Shown in pieces: positions 1 through 7,518 of a stretch of 63,674 nt of DNA. Under the pieces are notes generated by a model. That model did not search any database and was not told the origin of the DNA. It saw only the letters and a program-made list of their open reading frames with translations. The DNA comes from Athalassotoga sp049965695 (GTDB lineage: Bacteria > Thermotogota > Thermotogae > Mesoaciditogales > Mesoaciditogaceae): assembly GCF_049965695.1 (NCBI RefSeq), contig NZ_JBMFWB010000010.1, positions 1 to 63,674 of the forward strand, written 5' to 3'. How positions within the stretch are numbered: the stretch's first letter is position 1; every line of letters begins with the position of its first letter. A program made the position numbers and the translations under genes.

Positions 1-414
1 CCTGCAGCCTTTGATCCGATAATACCTGCAATGCACATAAACACAGATTTTCTGGTAACGCTGGCAACGCTTAATGTCAAGTTGAACTTTCAAAATATCT
101 TTGTATATGTCAACGTCAATAAATCAAACGTCATGGGTTTCATGTCAAATTCGGATATAAAAAGCAACGGGCAAACTTACAGTTGGTCTTATTATCTTAA
201 CAACGTTTATTTTGTTGTTATCTCGACTTTAACCAAAAGCGATCAGGGTTATTACACGTTGAATCTCAACGTTGAAGCCCTTAACTCTCAGGTTGAGCAG
301 TGGACGAGAGGATCTCAATATACGGTTCCGGTCGAGTTCACCGTGCTTTATGAAGATCTCGGTCCATTCATAGCAAGTTACGGAAACATTCCAAACATCG
401 TTTTTAACAGATAA
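1..414 (+). CDS. 3' end of an unknown gene, probably an envelope protein
   Basis: The reading frame is open from the first base, so this is the C-terminal 137 codons of a gene that begins outside the window; the internal ATG at 31 has no Shine-Dalgarno sequence and is unlikely to be the start. The visible part is rich in Asn, Val, Tyr and Thr with alternating hydrophobic residues, which suggests beta strands, and it has no membrane helix. It lies 35 bases upstream of a run of exported proteins on the same strand, so it is probably the first visible member of that cluster. I do not recognise the family. Confidence 0.7.
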   Translation, partial: PAAFDPIIPAMHINTDFLVTLATLNVKLNFQNIFVYVNVNKSNVMGFMSNSDIKSNGQTYSWSYYLNNVYFVVISTLTKSDQGYYTLNLNVEALNSQVEQWTRGSQYTVPVEFTVLYEDLGPFIASYGNIPNIVFNR

Positions 415-449
415 TTTTGAGATAAAAAATAAATGAGAGGAGAGAGAAA

Positions 450-2015
450 GTGAATTTTAAAAAGCATATTTTGGGGTTATTCATGATTTTAATCGCACTT
501 ATTCCTATCGGTGCTTTTGCGCTTGGAGGTCTTTACGTTACGCCTCTTACCGAGAATTTGCACGGTGCACCTGGAAGTCAGGTAACTTTCATGACATCCA
601 TAACAAACCAGTCTAACGTGCAGTTGACGGCCGTTATCGCCTTCAGAGATTTTTACATTGATTCAAACGGAAATTACAGCATGACAACCTTCGCCTCTTA
701 CACGCATTCATGCGCACCGTGGATAACGACCCCTTCAACGGCTCCGATTGTAGGTGCAGGCCAGAGTATTCAGGTGCCTTTCACGATAACCATTCCATCG
801 AACGTGTCGGGAGAATATTTTGCGACGATACTTATAAACAACACGGCGCCGAATCAAACCGGCAGCATAATAGTCGGAGTGAATACGGCAGTGCTTATAA
901 CGCTTAAAATAGATAACATGCCTATGACTTATCAGGCACAATTCAAAGGAGTTAAACTCTACAGCACCAATTCGGATAATTTGCCGGCCAACTTTCCAAG
1001 CGGTCTTAAAGGTTCCGGTATACCGTACGCACTTGAGATGGATTACACCAACACGGGAAATTCAGTGGTAGGACTTGATGGCCAGTTTAGGCTTGTGTCC
1101 GATACGCTTCATCAGATTGTCTACGCGACAAGTCTTGCAAGGCAGGCGACCCTAGCCTTCCCGGGCATAACAAGGACGATATGGATCCCAATCAACAGAA
1201 TCGTTCCAAATGGCGATTACAGGGTTTTGCTTTCAGCAAATCTTGGAAACGGGATCATGACAAGTCAGAGTTTCAGCATGAAGGTTACAGATCAGAAGAT
1301 AAGCCCATTCCCGTTTTTGAGTACGGATAAATATATAATAAACATACCGTTTCAGGTTCCGAATGCCTTTTTGAATACAAATTTCAACGTTCAAAGTCTC
1401 GATTACAGGATTTCGGATGTGAAGTTTGAACTGGTTGGCATGGCGCAATCCTATCAAGGGCCTGTCGTAGAGGCACCACTCAATCAAAGTTTATTTGGAA
1501 ATTTAAAGGTTTATCCTAATCCTTTGGTGGTATATCCTTACGCAAGCAGAAACGTCGTCATCGCCGGTAAAGGTCCTGCGACTGCGCCTGCAAGCGGTGA
1601 GTATTACGCACTTTTGAAGTTAAGCGAATCCGTGTCGGGAGGAGAGGCAACAACGGTTGATATTCCGATCGTTTTGTCTGTGGGAAAGTTGACAAAGTCG
1701 ATTGCTTTAAGTGATTTCAAGGTTACTCCTGACGGATCGAACGTTGACATATCTTTGAACGTTCAAAATACCGGAAATTCGATGACTTATTACGCGGGTG
1801 AGATCTTCATAACAGATGCGACAGATCATGCCGTGAACAGTTCGCCTGCCATATTAAGCATTGGAGTTTTGTACTCGGGCGCGACGGTTCATAGAACGAT
1901 GACTTTGCCTTTCAAGGTTTCAAAGGGATATACGGTAAGGATCGTCATGTATTATTTCAACGATCAAACTTTCAAGAACACGGCGACTGTTTCAACACAG
2001 CAGAAGATTAACTGA
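450..2015 (+). CDS. exported beta-sandwich surface protein of unknown function
   Basis: A 521-residue protein with a classical signal peptide (about residues 1-24, basic start, hydrophobic core, ending near GAFALGG). The GTG start follows a GAGAGGAGAGAG purine tract. The mature part reads as successive immunoglobulin or Fn3-like beta domains. An N-terminal domain (about 28-150) speaks of a TPLTENLHGAPGSQVTF-type opening, with a pattern resembling the DUF916/chaperone-like sandwich seen in wall-binding proteins. A C-terminal domain (about 410-515) has a repeated 'NTGNS' turn. There is no C-terminal anchor or transmembrane helix. It lies 20 bases upstream of a secretin gene, which suggests a joint role at the outer envelope. 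The domain assignment is inference from strand pattern; the function is unknown. Confidence 0.75.
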   Translation: MNFKKHILGLFMILIALIPIGAFALGGLYVTPLTENLHGAPGSQVTFMTSITNQSNVQLTAVIAFRDFYIDSNGNYSMTTFASYTHSCAPWITTPSTAPIVGAGQSIQVPFTITIPSNVSGEYFATILINNTAPNQTGSIIVGVNTAVLITLKIDNMPMTYQAQFKGVKLYSTNSDNLPANFPSGLKGSGIPYALEMDYTNTGNSVVGLDGQFRLVSDTLHQIVYATSLARQATLAFPGITRTIWIPINRIVPNGDYRVLLSANLGNGIMTSQSFSMKVTDQKISPFPFLSTDKYIINIPFQVPNAFLNTNFNVQSLDYRISDVKFELVGMAQSYQGPVVEAPLNQSLFGNLKVYPNPLVVYPYASRNVVIAGKGPATAPASGEYYALLKLSESVSGGEATTVDIPIVLSVGKLTKSIALSDFKVTPDGSNVDISLNVQNTGNSMTYYAGEIFITDATDHAVNSSPAILSIGVLYSGATVHRTMTLPFKVSKGYTVRIVMYYFNDQTFKNTATVSTQQKIN

Positions 2016-2035
2016 TAAGAGGAGGGGAAGAGAAG

Positions 2036-3190
2036 ATGAAAAAATTTTTGGTGCTTTCTTTTATAACTTTTATTTGCGTATCGGCGATATTTGCGCAAAG
2101 CGTTACGATATCTTTCTTTCAAGAGCCACTTACGCAAGCGCTGAACGATCTTGCGACGCAGGAGGGTATAACGATACTGACGGATTCAACGATAGGAGGT
2201 ATAATAACTCTTAATCTTAACAACGTAAGCATCTCTCAGGCGCTCAATCTCATGCTTATGTCCGGAGGATATGCATGGAAAGAGATCCAGCCGGGTATTT
2301 ATTTCGTCGGAACTCCAAATCCGGCAACAAACAGTTTCCTTTACCTTGCGCAAATGACGCCGTATCAATTGAAATATATAAATTCAAAGACGCTTTTCAG
2401 TTATCTGCCGGCAATCATGCAGCCTTACGTGTTTTCGTCGACGACCTCTCCTTACCTTATCATGATAGGCGCGCCTGACAGCACGAAATCGGCCATCATC
2501 TCCTTGATAAGATCAGTCGACGTTGCTCCGAAAGATGTTGTCGTGCAGGTTAACGTACTTGAGATGGACAAATCTCTACTTGACAGTTGGGGCATAAACT
2601 TGCAGTATTCGCAGCCGACAAGTTCTTCAAACAGCACGACATTTAACATACTCAATGGTGCGATAAACGCGGCGTTCATAATAAATAACCTTTCGATACT
2701 TTCGAACATAAATGCGCTTGTATCAAATGGGGAAGTAAAGACACTTGCAGATCCTAAATTAAGAATTCAAAGCGGACAGACCGGAACCATCAATTCCGTA
2801 ACAACCACAACCTACCTTTACACGACGTCGGCCGGTCAGCAGACTTTAAGTGTGCCGATAGGCATCAATCTGTCAGTAACTCCGACGATAACCGCCTCAG
2901 GTGTTGTGCTTGTGAATTTGACAGAAACGCTTACAGGTGCATCCCAGCAGCAAACCTCTTCAGGCATACCAAACACGATGACCAACACGCTGACAACCTC
3001 TTTCACAACTCAGGTTGGCAACACAGTGGCAGTCGGAGGGGCTAATTTCGAAACTTATCAGACTCAAAATTCTAAGGTGCCATTGCTTGGAGATATACCT
3101 TTGATAGGCTTCCTTTTCACGCAACAAAACCTTATGAAGGTTGAAAAAGAGATCGTGGTGGTTATAACAGTTGAAAAGGCAGGGGATTAA
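2036..3190 (+). CDS. minimal secretin (GspD/PilQ-type) protein
   Basis: A 384-residue protein with a signal peptide (1-20). Residues about 22-85 form an STN/N0-like domain, with the 'ITLNLNNVSISQAL' pattern typical of secretin N-terminal domains. Residues about 90-160 look like a secretin_N (KH-like) domain. The rest matches the secretin core, with VNVLEMDKS, a central beta region, and the diagnostic C-terminal signature VPLLGDIPLIGFLF followed by EIVVVITVEK. Secretins are multimeric outer-membrane gates for type II secretion or type IV pili. This one is very short compared with the usual 550-750 residues because it has few N domains. SD GAGGGGAAG precedes the ATG. No GspE/PilB ATPase, prepilin or inner-membrane platform gene is visible nearby. 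Confidence 0.88.
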   Translation: MKKFLVLSFITFICVSAIFAQSVTISFFQEPLTQALNDLATQEGITILTDSTIGGIITLNLNNVSISQALNLMLMSGGYAWKEIQPGIYFVGTPNPATNSFLYLAQMTPYQLKYINSKTLFSYLPAIMQPYVFSSTTSPYLIMIGAPDSTKSAIISLIRSVDVAPKDVVVQVNVLEMDKSLLDSWGINLQYSQPTSSSNSTTFNILNGAINAAFIINNLSILSNINALVSNGEVKTLADPKLRIQSGQTGTINSVTTTTYLYTTSAGQQTLSVPIGINLSVTPTITASGVVLVNLTETLTGASQQQTSSGIPNTMTNTLTTSFTTQVGNTVAVGGANFETYQTQNSKVPLLGDIPLIGFLFTQQNLMKVEKEIVVVITVEKAGD

Positions 3191-3191
3191 A

Positions 3192-4706
3192 ATGAAAAAG
3201 ATCATCCTGATTTCCCTTGTGCTTTTGATTTCCGTTGCCGTTTTGGCTTACGCGTCTGACATGACATCGTCTTTCGTTTTCAGTCAGGAGAGTCTTCAAA
3301 GTGCTTTTCAAGATGTATCGATGGCATTCAACGTTTCGATAGTCGTCGATCCGACTGTGAGTGGTAACATCACGATGAATCTCAACAACGTGACTTTGGA
3401 TCAGGCACTTTCCACTATGTGCAAAGGATACGGGTTGTTTTACTTCAATTACAACGGTGTTTATTTCATCGGGACGAATATGTCTTCCATGTCGATGAAA
3501 GCAGCCGGTTATTCAGAACGCGCAATAACACTTAAATATCTTTCTTCTTCGGATGCTATGGCTTTTTTGCAGCCTTACACTGATTACATAACGTATGCGC
3601 CGTCTTACCCATACCTTTTCTTCTTTGGCCCGGACAACGTTTACAACAAAGTTGCCTCTGCGATTAAATCCGTTGATGTGCCGGGATCTAATGTTTACGT
3701 TGTTTACAACATTTACAGCATGTCAAGCAATGCTTACCAGATATGGCAAAATGCTTTTTACTCGAGTTATTTAGCACCAGGTCAATTCAATAGCACGAAT
3801 TTTGAATTCTTCAGGCAATTTTACAATTCAATGAAATTTGTCGGAAATGGATTTGCGATTGCCAACGCGGGAAAGAGTGTTCAGTTCACGACAAATTATT
3901 TGCCTGCCGCCGCCATGAACATGAATGTCAATGTGAATTCGGTAAGTGCGACTCAGGCAAATCTAACCTTTAATTTATCGGCACAGAGTACAAGTTCGAG
4001 CACCATGCAGGGTACTCCTGCTTACGTAGTTCAGGCAAATTCAACGGTCACAGTGGGGGCTAATAGAATGGCCGTTGCTGCTTTTACGAGCGGAAATTCA
4101 AATTTCATAGTTACCGTTTCCACAGTCAGAAGCGCTCCGAGCACGTCAATTTTCACTTTGATGAACACTTGGGGCCCAAAAGTAAGGATGTACAACCTTG
4201 TTATGGATTACAACAGCAAAGACAACACATTCAAAGCGCTTGGAAATTACGGCATCTTCGCACTTGGCCTTAATCTCGCGCAAAGTGCTCCTTTTCAAAT
4301 ATATGCGGGCATATCAAGCCAAATTGCGGTAGGCCTTCAAGGATATCTTTTAATAGGCGGACCGATCTTTTCAAATTTGTCCAACGTCAACAATTACAAG
4401 GGAGAAATTGCGCTCGTTCAGTATCCTGATTTCAAATCAAATTTAATTTCTTCAGGTGTTGTGACTGTAAAGGCGTCTTTGACATCGCTGACAAATTTTT
4501 ATGTTCAATACAACGGAAATCTTGAATACAAAATAGACAATATCGCTTTGGGAGGAGAACTGTCTTACAATTACACGCAATTAACAGGAAACAGCAATTT
4601 TGATCTTTACGGTTCGATTGGTTTGGTTTACGACGGAGAAATTTTGAGAGTGCTTTACTCTCCGATTTCAAGCACTTTCAAGTTTGAAATGAATTGGGGT
4701 GGTTGA
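3192..4706 (+). CDS. secretin-like paralogue with degenerate core and beta-rich C-terminal extension
   Basis: A 504-residue protein with a signal peptide (1-21). I chose the ATG preceded by AGGGG rather than the in-frame TTG at 3171. Residues about 24-85 repeat the STN pattern of the upstream secretin ('ITMNLNNVTLDQAL'), and 95-170 repeat its KH-like domain ('IKSVDVPGSNVYVVYNIYSM'). Residues about 230-325 align in order with the secretin core but lack the VPLLGDIP signature. The last 180 residues are new: alternating Gly/aromatic strands ending in ...KFEMNWGG, as in beta-barrel outer-membrane proteins. It starts one base after the secretin stop, so the two are co-translated. The barrel reading is inference; a partner or plug for the secretin is possible. 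Confidence 0.75.
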   Translation: MKKIILISLVLLISVAVLAYASDMTSSFVFSQESLQSAFQDVSMAFNVSIVVDPTVSGNITMNLNNVTLDQALSTMCKGYGLFYFNYNGVYFIGTNMSSMSMKAAGYSERAITLKYLSSSDAMAFLQPYTDYITYAPSYPYLFFFGPDNVYNKVASAIKSVDVPGSNVYVVYNIYSMSSNAYQIWQNAFYSSYLAPGQFNSTNFEFFRQFYNSMKFVGNGFAIANAGKSVQFTTNYLPAAAMNMNVNVNSVSATQANLTFNLSAQSTSSSTMQGTPAYVVQANSTVTVGANRMAVAAFTSGNSNFIVTVSTVRSAPSTSIFTLMNTWGPKVRMYNLVMDYNSKDNTFKALGNYGIFALGLNLAQSAPFQIYAGISSQIAVGLQGYLLIGGPIFSNLSNVNNYKGEIALVQYPDFKSNLISSGVVTVKASLTSLTNFYVQYNGNLEYKIDNIALGGELSYNYTQLTGNSNFDLYGSIGLVYDGEILRVLYSPISSTFKFEMNWGG

Positions 4707-4708
4707 GT

Positions 4709-5629
4709 TTGAGGAAAATATATGTGCTTTTGATCTTGATAAGCATTATAGCGACGTTGTCTTTTGCGGATAACTGGCTTAACGCACAGACAGAAATTCA
4801 AAAGAGTTTCAATTCCAACTCGCCAGGCCAAAATTTGCAGAATCAATTGCTTGGCTCTACAAACACGAATAACAGTTTCTTGAATTTAGGATCGAGTGTG
4901 AGTCTTTTAGACAGTAATAATATACATGATAAAGGTACTTATTATTTAACGGTAAGTATTTCAAATTCTGGGACAACCACAATTGAATGGACATTACCTA
5001 ATAATGCTTTGCCCGGTAATGTTAATTGGTGGACAACAGGTAGTGGTCAGAATTTCGTGAGTAAAATAGCAACGTCGAATACTTCAAATAACATTTCTAT
5101 ATCTATATATATACCTGCTGGCACATCACCAGGAACTTATAATGAAGTAATAACTTTAGCAACTGGAAATCCAGGACAAGATTCTAATGTATGGGAATGT
5201 TTTATAGATCTAACCATTGTATATAAGGCCCAAAGTTACATCGCGACTGCGACATCTTACGACGCATCTTTTTGCGGCGTAACGGGAAATGTTCTCACAA
5301 ATTCTTACACACCATTTGATGGTGGAGTCTTACTTGCAAAACTTGCTGTTCAATCAAATATGTCAATGATAACAGTTGAAGTCTCGACAGGTGTTAATGG
5401 AGGTAGTCTTACATCCGGAATAAGCCCGTCAGGTCTTCCCAACGGTATGACACTCCATTACAGTAATAATTATACTGAAAATGGGAATGTATTGACATTG
5501 CCGATAGGTTCAAATCCATATTCAGGCGAACTTGATATATTTGCTTCTAACAGTATAGCATCATGGGCGACACCGGGACAGACAACGATTCAATTTGAAT
5601 TCACAATAGTACCAAAGGGCAGTTATTGA
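4709..5629 (+). CDS. exported protein of unknown function
   Basis: A 306-residue protein with a signal peptide (about 1-19, MRKIYVLLILISIIATLSFA). Three TTG codons could start it; the one at 4709 lies 6 bases after GGGGTGG, overlapping the preceding gene's end. The mature protein is Ser/Thr/Asn/Gly-rich and looks all-beta. An NEAT or Fn3-like stretch (about 60-175) is followed by a second sandwich (about 178-306). The middle of the gene (about 4905-5225) is visibly more AT-rich, with TTA/AAT/ATA codons, than its flanks, hinting at a replaced segment. It closes the five-gene envelope cluster and is followed by a terminator. Family not recognised. Confidence 0.7.
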   Translation: MRKIYVLLILISIIATLSFADNWLNAQTEIQKSFNSNSPGQNLQNQLLGSTNTNNSFLNLGSSVSLLDSNNIHDKGTYYLTVSISNSGTTTIEWTLPNNALPGNVNWWTTGSGQNFVSKIATSNTSNNISISIYIPAGTSPGTYNEVITLATGNPGQDSNVWECFIDLTIVYKAQSYIATATSYDASFCGVTGNVLTNSYTPFDGGVLLAKLAVQSNMSMITVEVSTGVNGGSLTSGISPSGLPNGMTLHYSNNYTENGNVLTLPIGSNPYSGELDIFASNSIASWATPGQTTIQFEFTIVPKGSY

Positions 5630-5649
5630 TTCCTCTGGTGAATATTTGA

Positions 5650-5680
5650 AACAAGCCTAAATGTCCGGGCTTGTTTTTTT
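5650..5680 (+). terminator. rho-independent terminator of the envelope cluster
   Basis: An 8-bp perfect stem (AACAAGCC / GGCTTGTT) with a 10-base loop runs into a tract of T residues. It lies 20 bases after the last gene of the cluster and just before the converging HepT gene. Confidence 0.85.
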
Positions 5681-5689
5681 ATTCTACAT

Positions 5690-6115
5690 TCAAACTCTAT
5701 TCATGTACGATTTTATTTCATCCACAAAAATTTCTATATCTTTAAGATCTGTTGTGATAATCTCATAGAGTTCTTCGTTGCTAATTTCGTTGTATAAATG
5801 CACTATTCTGTTCCTATAACCGGCCATTTTAACAATTTTTTTCGATAATTCTGCATCAACAATTTCTTTCTCTCCTAAACCCTTTGCAATTGCTTTGTAC
5901 TCTGTCGATAGTTCGATGTTACCTGTTTTGGACAAAATGTGCCGGCCCACATCAAAAATGCATTCAAGGCTTCTTCTTAGATAACTTTCAGCCGCTGCAG
6001 ATAAAATAGGATTATCGATAAAATGATTTTTATCAGTTTCTGATATTGCCTTCAATTCTTTTGTATACTCAGCAAGCATCGAGAGCCTTTCAGATATCAA
6101 ATCTTTGTTTATCAT
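5690..6115 (-). CDS. hepT: HepT-like HEPN toxin
   Basis: A 141-residue all-helical protein of the HEPN/DUF86 family. The hallmark RX4-6H motif is present as RNRIVHLY near residue 103, which in the family is the RNase active site and, with the following Tyr, the target of AMPylation. HepT is the toxin of type VII HepT-MntA systems. Its start overlaps the stop of the upstream nucleotidyltransferase by four bases (ATGA), as expected for a coupled toxin-antitoxin pair. The length is typical of the family. Confidence 0.88.
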   Translation of the reverse strand: MINKDLISERLSMLAEYTKELKAISETDKNHFIDNPILSAAAESYLRRSLECIFDVGRHILSKTGNIELSTEYKAIAKGLGEKEIVDAELSKKIVKMAGYRNRIVHLYNEISNEELYEIITTDLKDIEIFVDEIKSYMNRV

Positions 6116-6540
6116 ATATCTTCTAACCTTTCCTCATAATATTTATCAAGTACATATTTGAAATCAGCCGCGTGTTTTAAGATTTGCTCCTCGTAAAAGT
6201 CTTTAAATTTCTCGGATTCACTGTAAACGCAGTAACCTATTATGGCCTGACATTGAAAAACCGAATGGTGTTCCTGTAAGAACACAAGATCTAATCTGTA
6301 CGGCAGAAAAATGTCTTCAAATTCATTGTATATATCGGCATATAATTTATATCGATCTTTCAAATTTAGAAGGTCAAAGTTAAATACTATGCCAACATCT
6401 ATATCTGCAAGAGGATCGGTGATTGTGATTTTTTCACCGTCGATAATTCTCTTTGCGTTGTCCTTTTGTGATCCAAAAAGATATACAAGTCCGATATTGT
6501 ATTTCTTACTTATATCTTTTATCATGTCATGCCTGTTCAT
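6112..6540 (-). CDS. mntA: MntA-like nucleotidyltransferase antitoxin
   Basis: A 142-residue minimal nucleotidyltransferase. The conserved core shows VYLFGSQ followed by ADIDVGIVF and a third acidic position in YRLDLVFL, the three catalytic Asp of Pol-beta-type enzymes. In the family it adds AMP to HepT and silences it. About 21 residues separate the GS from the DxD, more than the usual ten, so there is an extra loop (around DGEKITITDPL). It is the first gene of the pair; no clear promoter was identified in the upstream repeat-containing DNA. The C-terminal tail is helical, as in MntA. Confidence 0.85.
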   Translation of the reverse strand: MNRHDMIKDISKKYNIGLVYLFGSQKDNAKRIIDGEKITITDPLADIDVGIVFNFDLLNLKDRYKLYADIYNEFEDIFLPYRLDLVFLQEHHSVFQCQAIIGYCVYSESEKFKDFYEEQILKHAADFKYVLDKYYEERLEDI

Positions 6541-6644
6541 AGATAAACATCTCTTCTGAATTATATCAACCGTGCTTAGATTATATCATGGAAAAACACT
6601 CCCGCATCGAGTACGGGATAACAATGGTGTTGAATCGCTTACTC

Positions 6645-6672
6645 CGTCATTCCTTGCTTGACAAGGAATCGC
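6645..6672. repeat. small dispersed hairpin repeat, copy 1
   Basis: CGTC, then ATTCCTTG, a 5-base loop, CAAGGAAT and CGC. The frame CGTCATYCC...GGRATCGC is shared with copies at 7018-7046 (opposite orientation) and 7356-7383, while the inner stem bases differ but still pair. Five T residues follow, so it may also act as a terminator. Confidence 0.7.
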
Positions 6673-6677
6673 CTTTT

Positions 6678-6971
6678 TCAGTAATATTTTACTTTATCGC
6701 TTAAATCTTCCAATTTCGGATTCATATTTCTTATAAGTTGTAATTTCCACGATCTTTTCCAATTCTTAAGTCTTTTTTCTCTTTCTATTGCTTGATCGAT
6801 TCTTTCAAAGTATTCGTAGTAAATAAGGTATTCACAATTATACTTTTTTGTGAAGCCATCAACAATTCCGCTTTTATGTTCGTTGACTCTTCTTAAAAGA
6901 TCATTTGTGACACCGATATACAAAACGCTTCTTGATTTGTTCGACATTATATAAATAAATTCTGAGTTCAC
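6678..6971 (-). CDS. GIY-YIG domain endonuclease (COG2827 type)
   Basis: A 97-residue single-domain protein. The start is GTG with GGGGGAA four bases upstream; a longer in-frame extension to 7130 is derived from repeat DNA and is rejected. The GIY-YIG core is seen as FIYIM...VLYIGVTNDLLRRV, with the catalytic Arg in RRVNEHK and the usual C-terminal EREKRLKNWKRSWK basic helix. Stand-alone proteins of this family are common in bacterial genomes, often near small dispersed hairpin repeats as here; their substrate is unsettled (DNA repair or mobile-element relic). It lies in the accessory patch with the toxin-antitoxin pair. Confidence 0.85.
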   Translation of the reverse strand: MNSEFIYIMSNKSRSVLYIGVTNDLLRRVNEHKSGIVDGFTKKYNCEYLIYYEYFERIDQAIEREKRLKNWKRSWKLQLIRNMNPKLEDLSDKVKYY

Positions 6972-7017
6972 AAGATTCCCCCTATCGATTTTTAAAATTA
7001 TATCATAAAAACACAAG

Positions 7018-7046
7018 GCGATTCCGGTTCTTCGACCGGAATGACG
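7018..7046. repeat. small dispersed hairpin repeat, copy 2 (inverted)
   Basis: ATTCCGGT, a 6-base loop and ACCGGAAT, flanked by GCG and GACG. It is the same frame as the copies at 6645 and 7356 read on the other strand, with different but paired inner bases. Confidence 0.7.
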
Positions 7047-7115
7047 TTGAGGATATGGTTTTGTTAAAGACCAGGATGAGAGGTTAGGAGAAAGCCCCGA
7101 TACCAGTCTGTCCTT

Positions 7116-7156
7116 GATGCGGGATCGCATTGAAGTCCTTAAAGATGATCCCTGAT
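7116..7156. repeat. 41-bp direct repeat, copy 1
   Basis: Begins GATGCGGGATCGC and ends GATGATCCCTGAT; identical over 41 bases to 7371-7411. Its first half is the right arm of the small hairpin repeat. Confidence 0.8.
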
Positions 7157-7355
7157 AGACTTAAAGATGATAAAGTGGTGGTGAGTACTTGAGGCTAATA
7201 GAAATAATCCATTCCCTTGATATGCCTCCTTTGATGCGGAAATGCATTTGTTTTGAACGAGATTTCGGTTGGAGAATCGCGGAATCCTAAGGCGATCCTG
7301 AAACAAGTTCAAGATGACAATACAAATCAAATCAGGAGCAAGGAATCTGCTCCCG

Positions 7356-7383
7356 CGTCATCCCGCACTCGATGCGGGATCGC
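7356..7383. repeat. small dispersed hairpin repeat, copy 3
   Basis: CGTC, ATCCCGCA, a 5-base loop, TGCGGGAT, CGC. It has the same frame as copies 1 and 2 and overlaps the start of the second 41-bp direct repeat. Confidence 0.7.
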
Positions 7384-7411
7384 ATTGAAGTCCTTAAAGA
7401 TGATCCCTGAT
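7371..7411. repeat. 41-bp direct repeat, copy 2
   Basis: Identical to 7116-7156 over 41 bases; here the full hairpin is intact at its left end, so this copy looks less truncated. Confidence 0.8.
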
Positions 7412-7518
7412 TGACTTGGGTATGGCAAAAGCAATGACATTATAGTCTATCGGAATGTAGCGGTTTGTCGCACTTTGCCACGCACTAAAGGTATATAATA
7501 TCGTTGGAGGTGGTATTT

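Larger units (their letters stand above)
6972..7518. other. gene-free stretch made of small repeats
   Basis: No credible gene is seen. The stretch contains two hairpin repeats, a 41-bp direct repeat pair (7116-7156 and 7371-7411), another inverted repeat (GGAGCA at 7335-7340 with TGCTCC at 7348-7353), and a segment at 7047-7083 that recurs at 8593-8629 (shared GAGGATATGG...TTTGTT.AAGACC). Short frames inside it translate to phrases such as VILNLFQD that are typical of repeat-derived spurious proteins. Near its end a TATAAT at 7494-7499 could be the -10 of the next gene. Confidence 0.65.

Noticed and set aside
6972..7130. In-frame 53-residue N-terminal extension of the GIY-YIG protein
   Set aside because: It covers repeat DNA, is not family-like, and the GTG at 6971 has a GGGGGAA site at the right distance.
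7139..7330. 63-residue minus-strand frame with VILNLFQD-type text
   Set aside because: Typical spurious translation of dispersed repeats; no SD and no domain.
6972..7518. Possible CRISPR array in the repeat patch
   Set aside because: Repeats are hairpins of unequal spacing and two copies of a 41-mer 214 bases apart; there is no regular repeat-spacer pattern and no cas gene.
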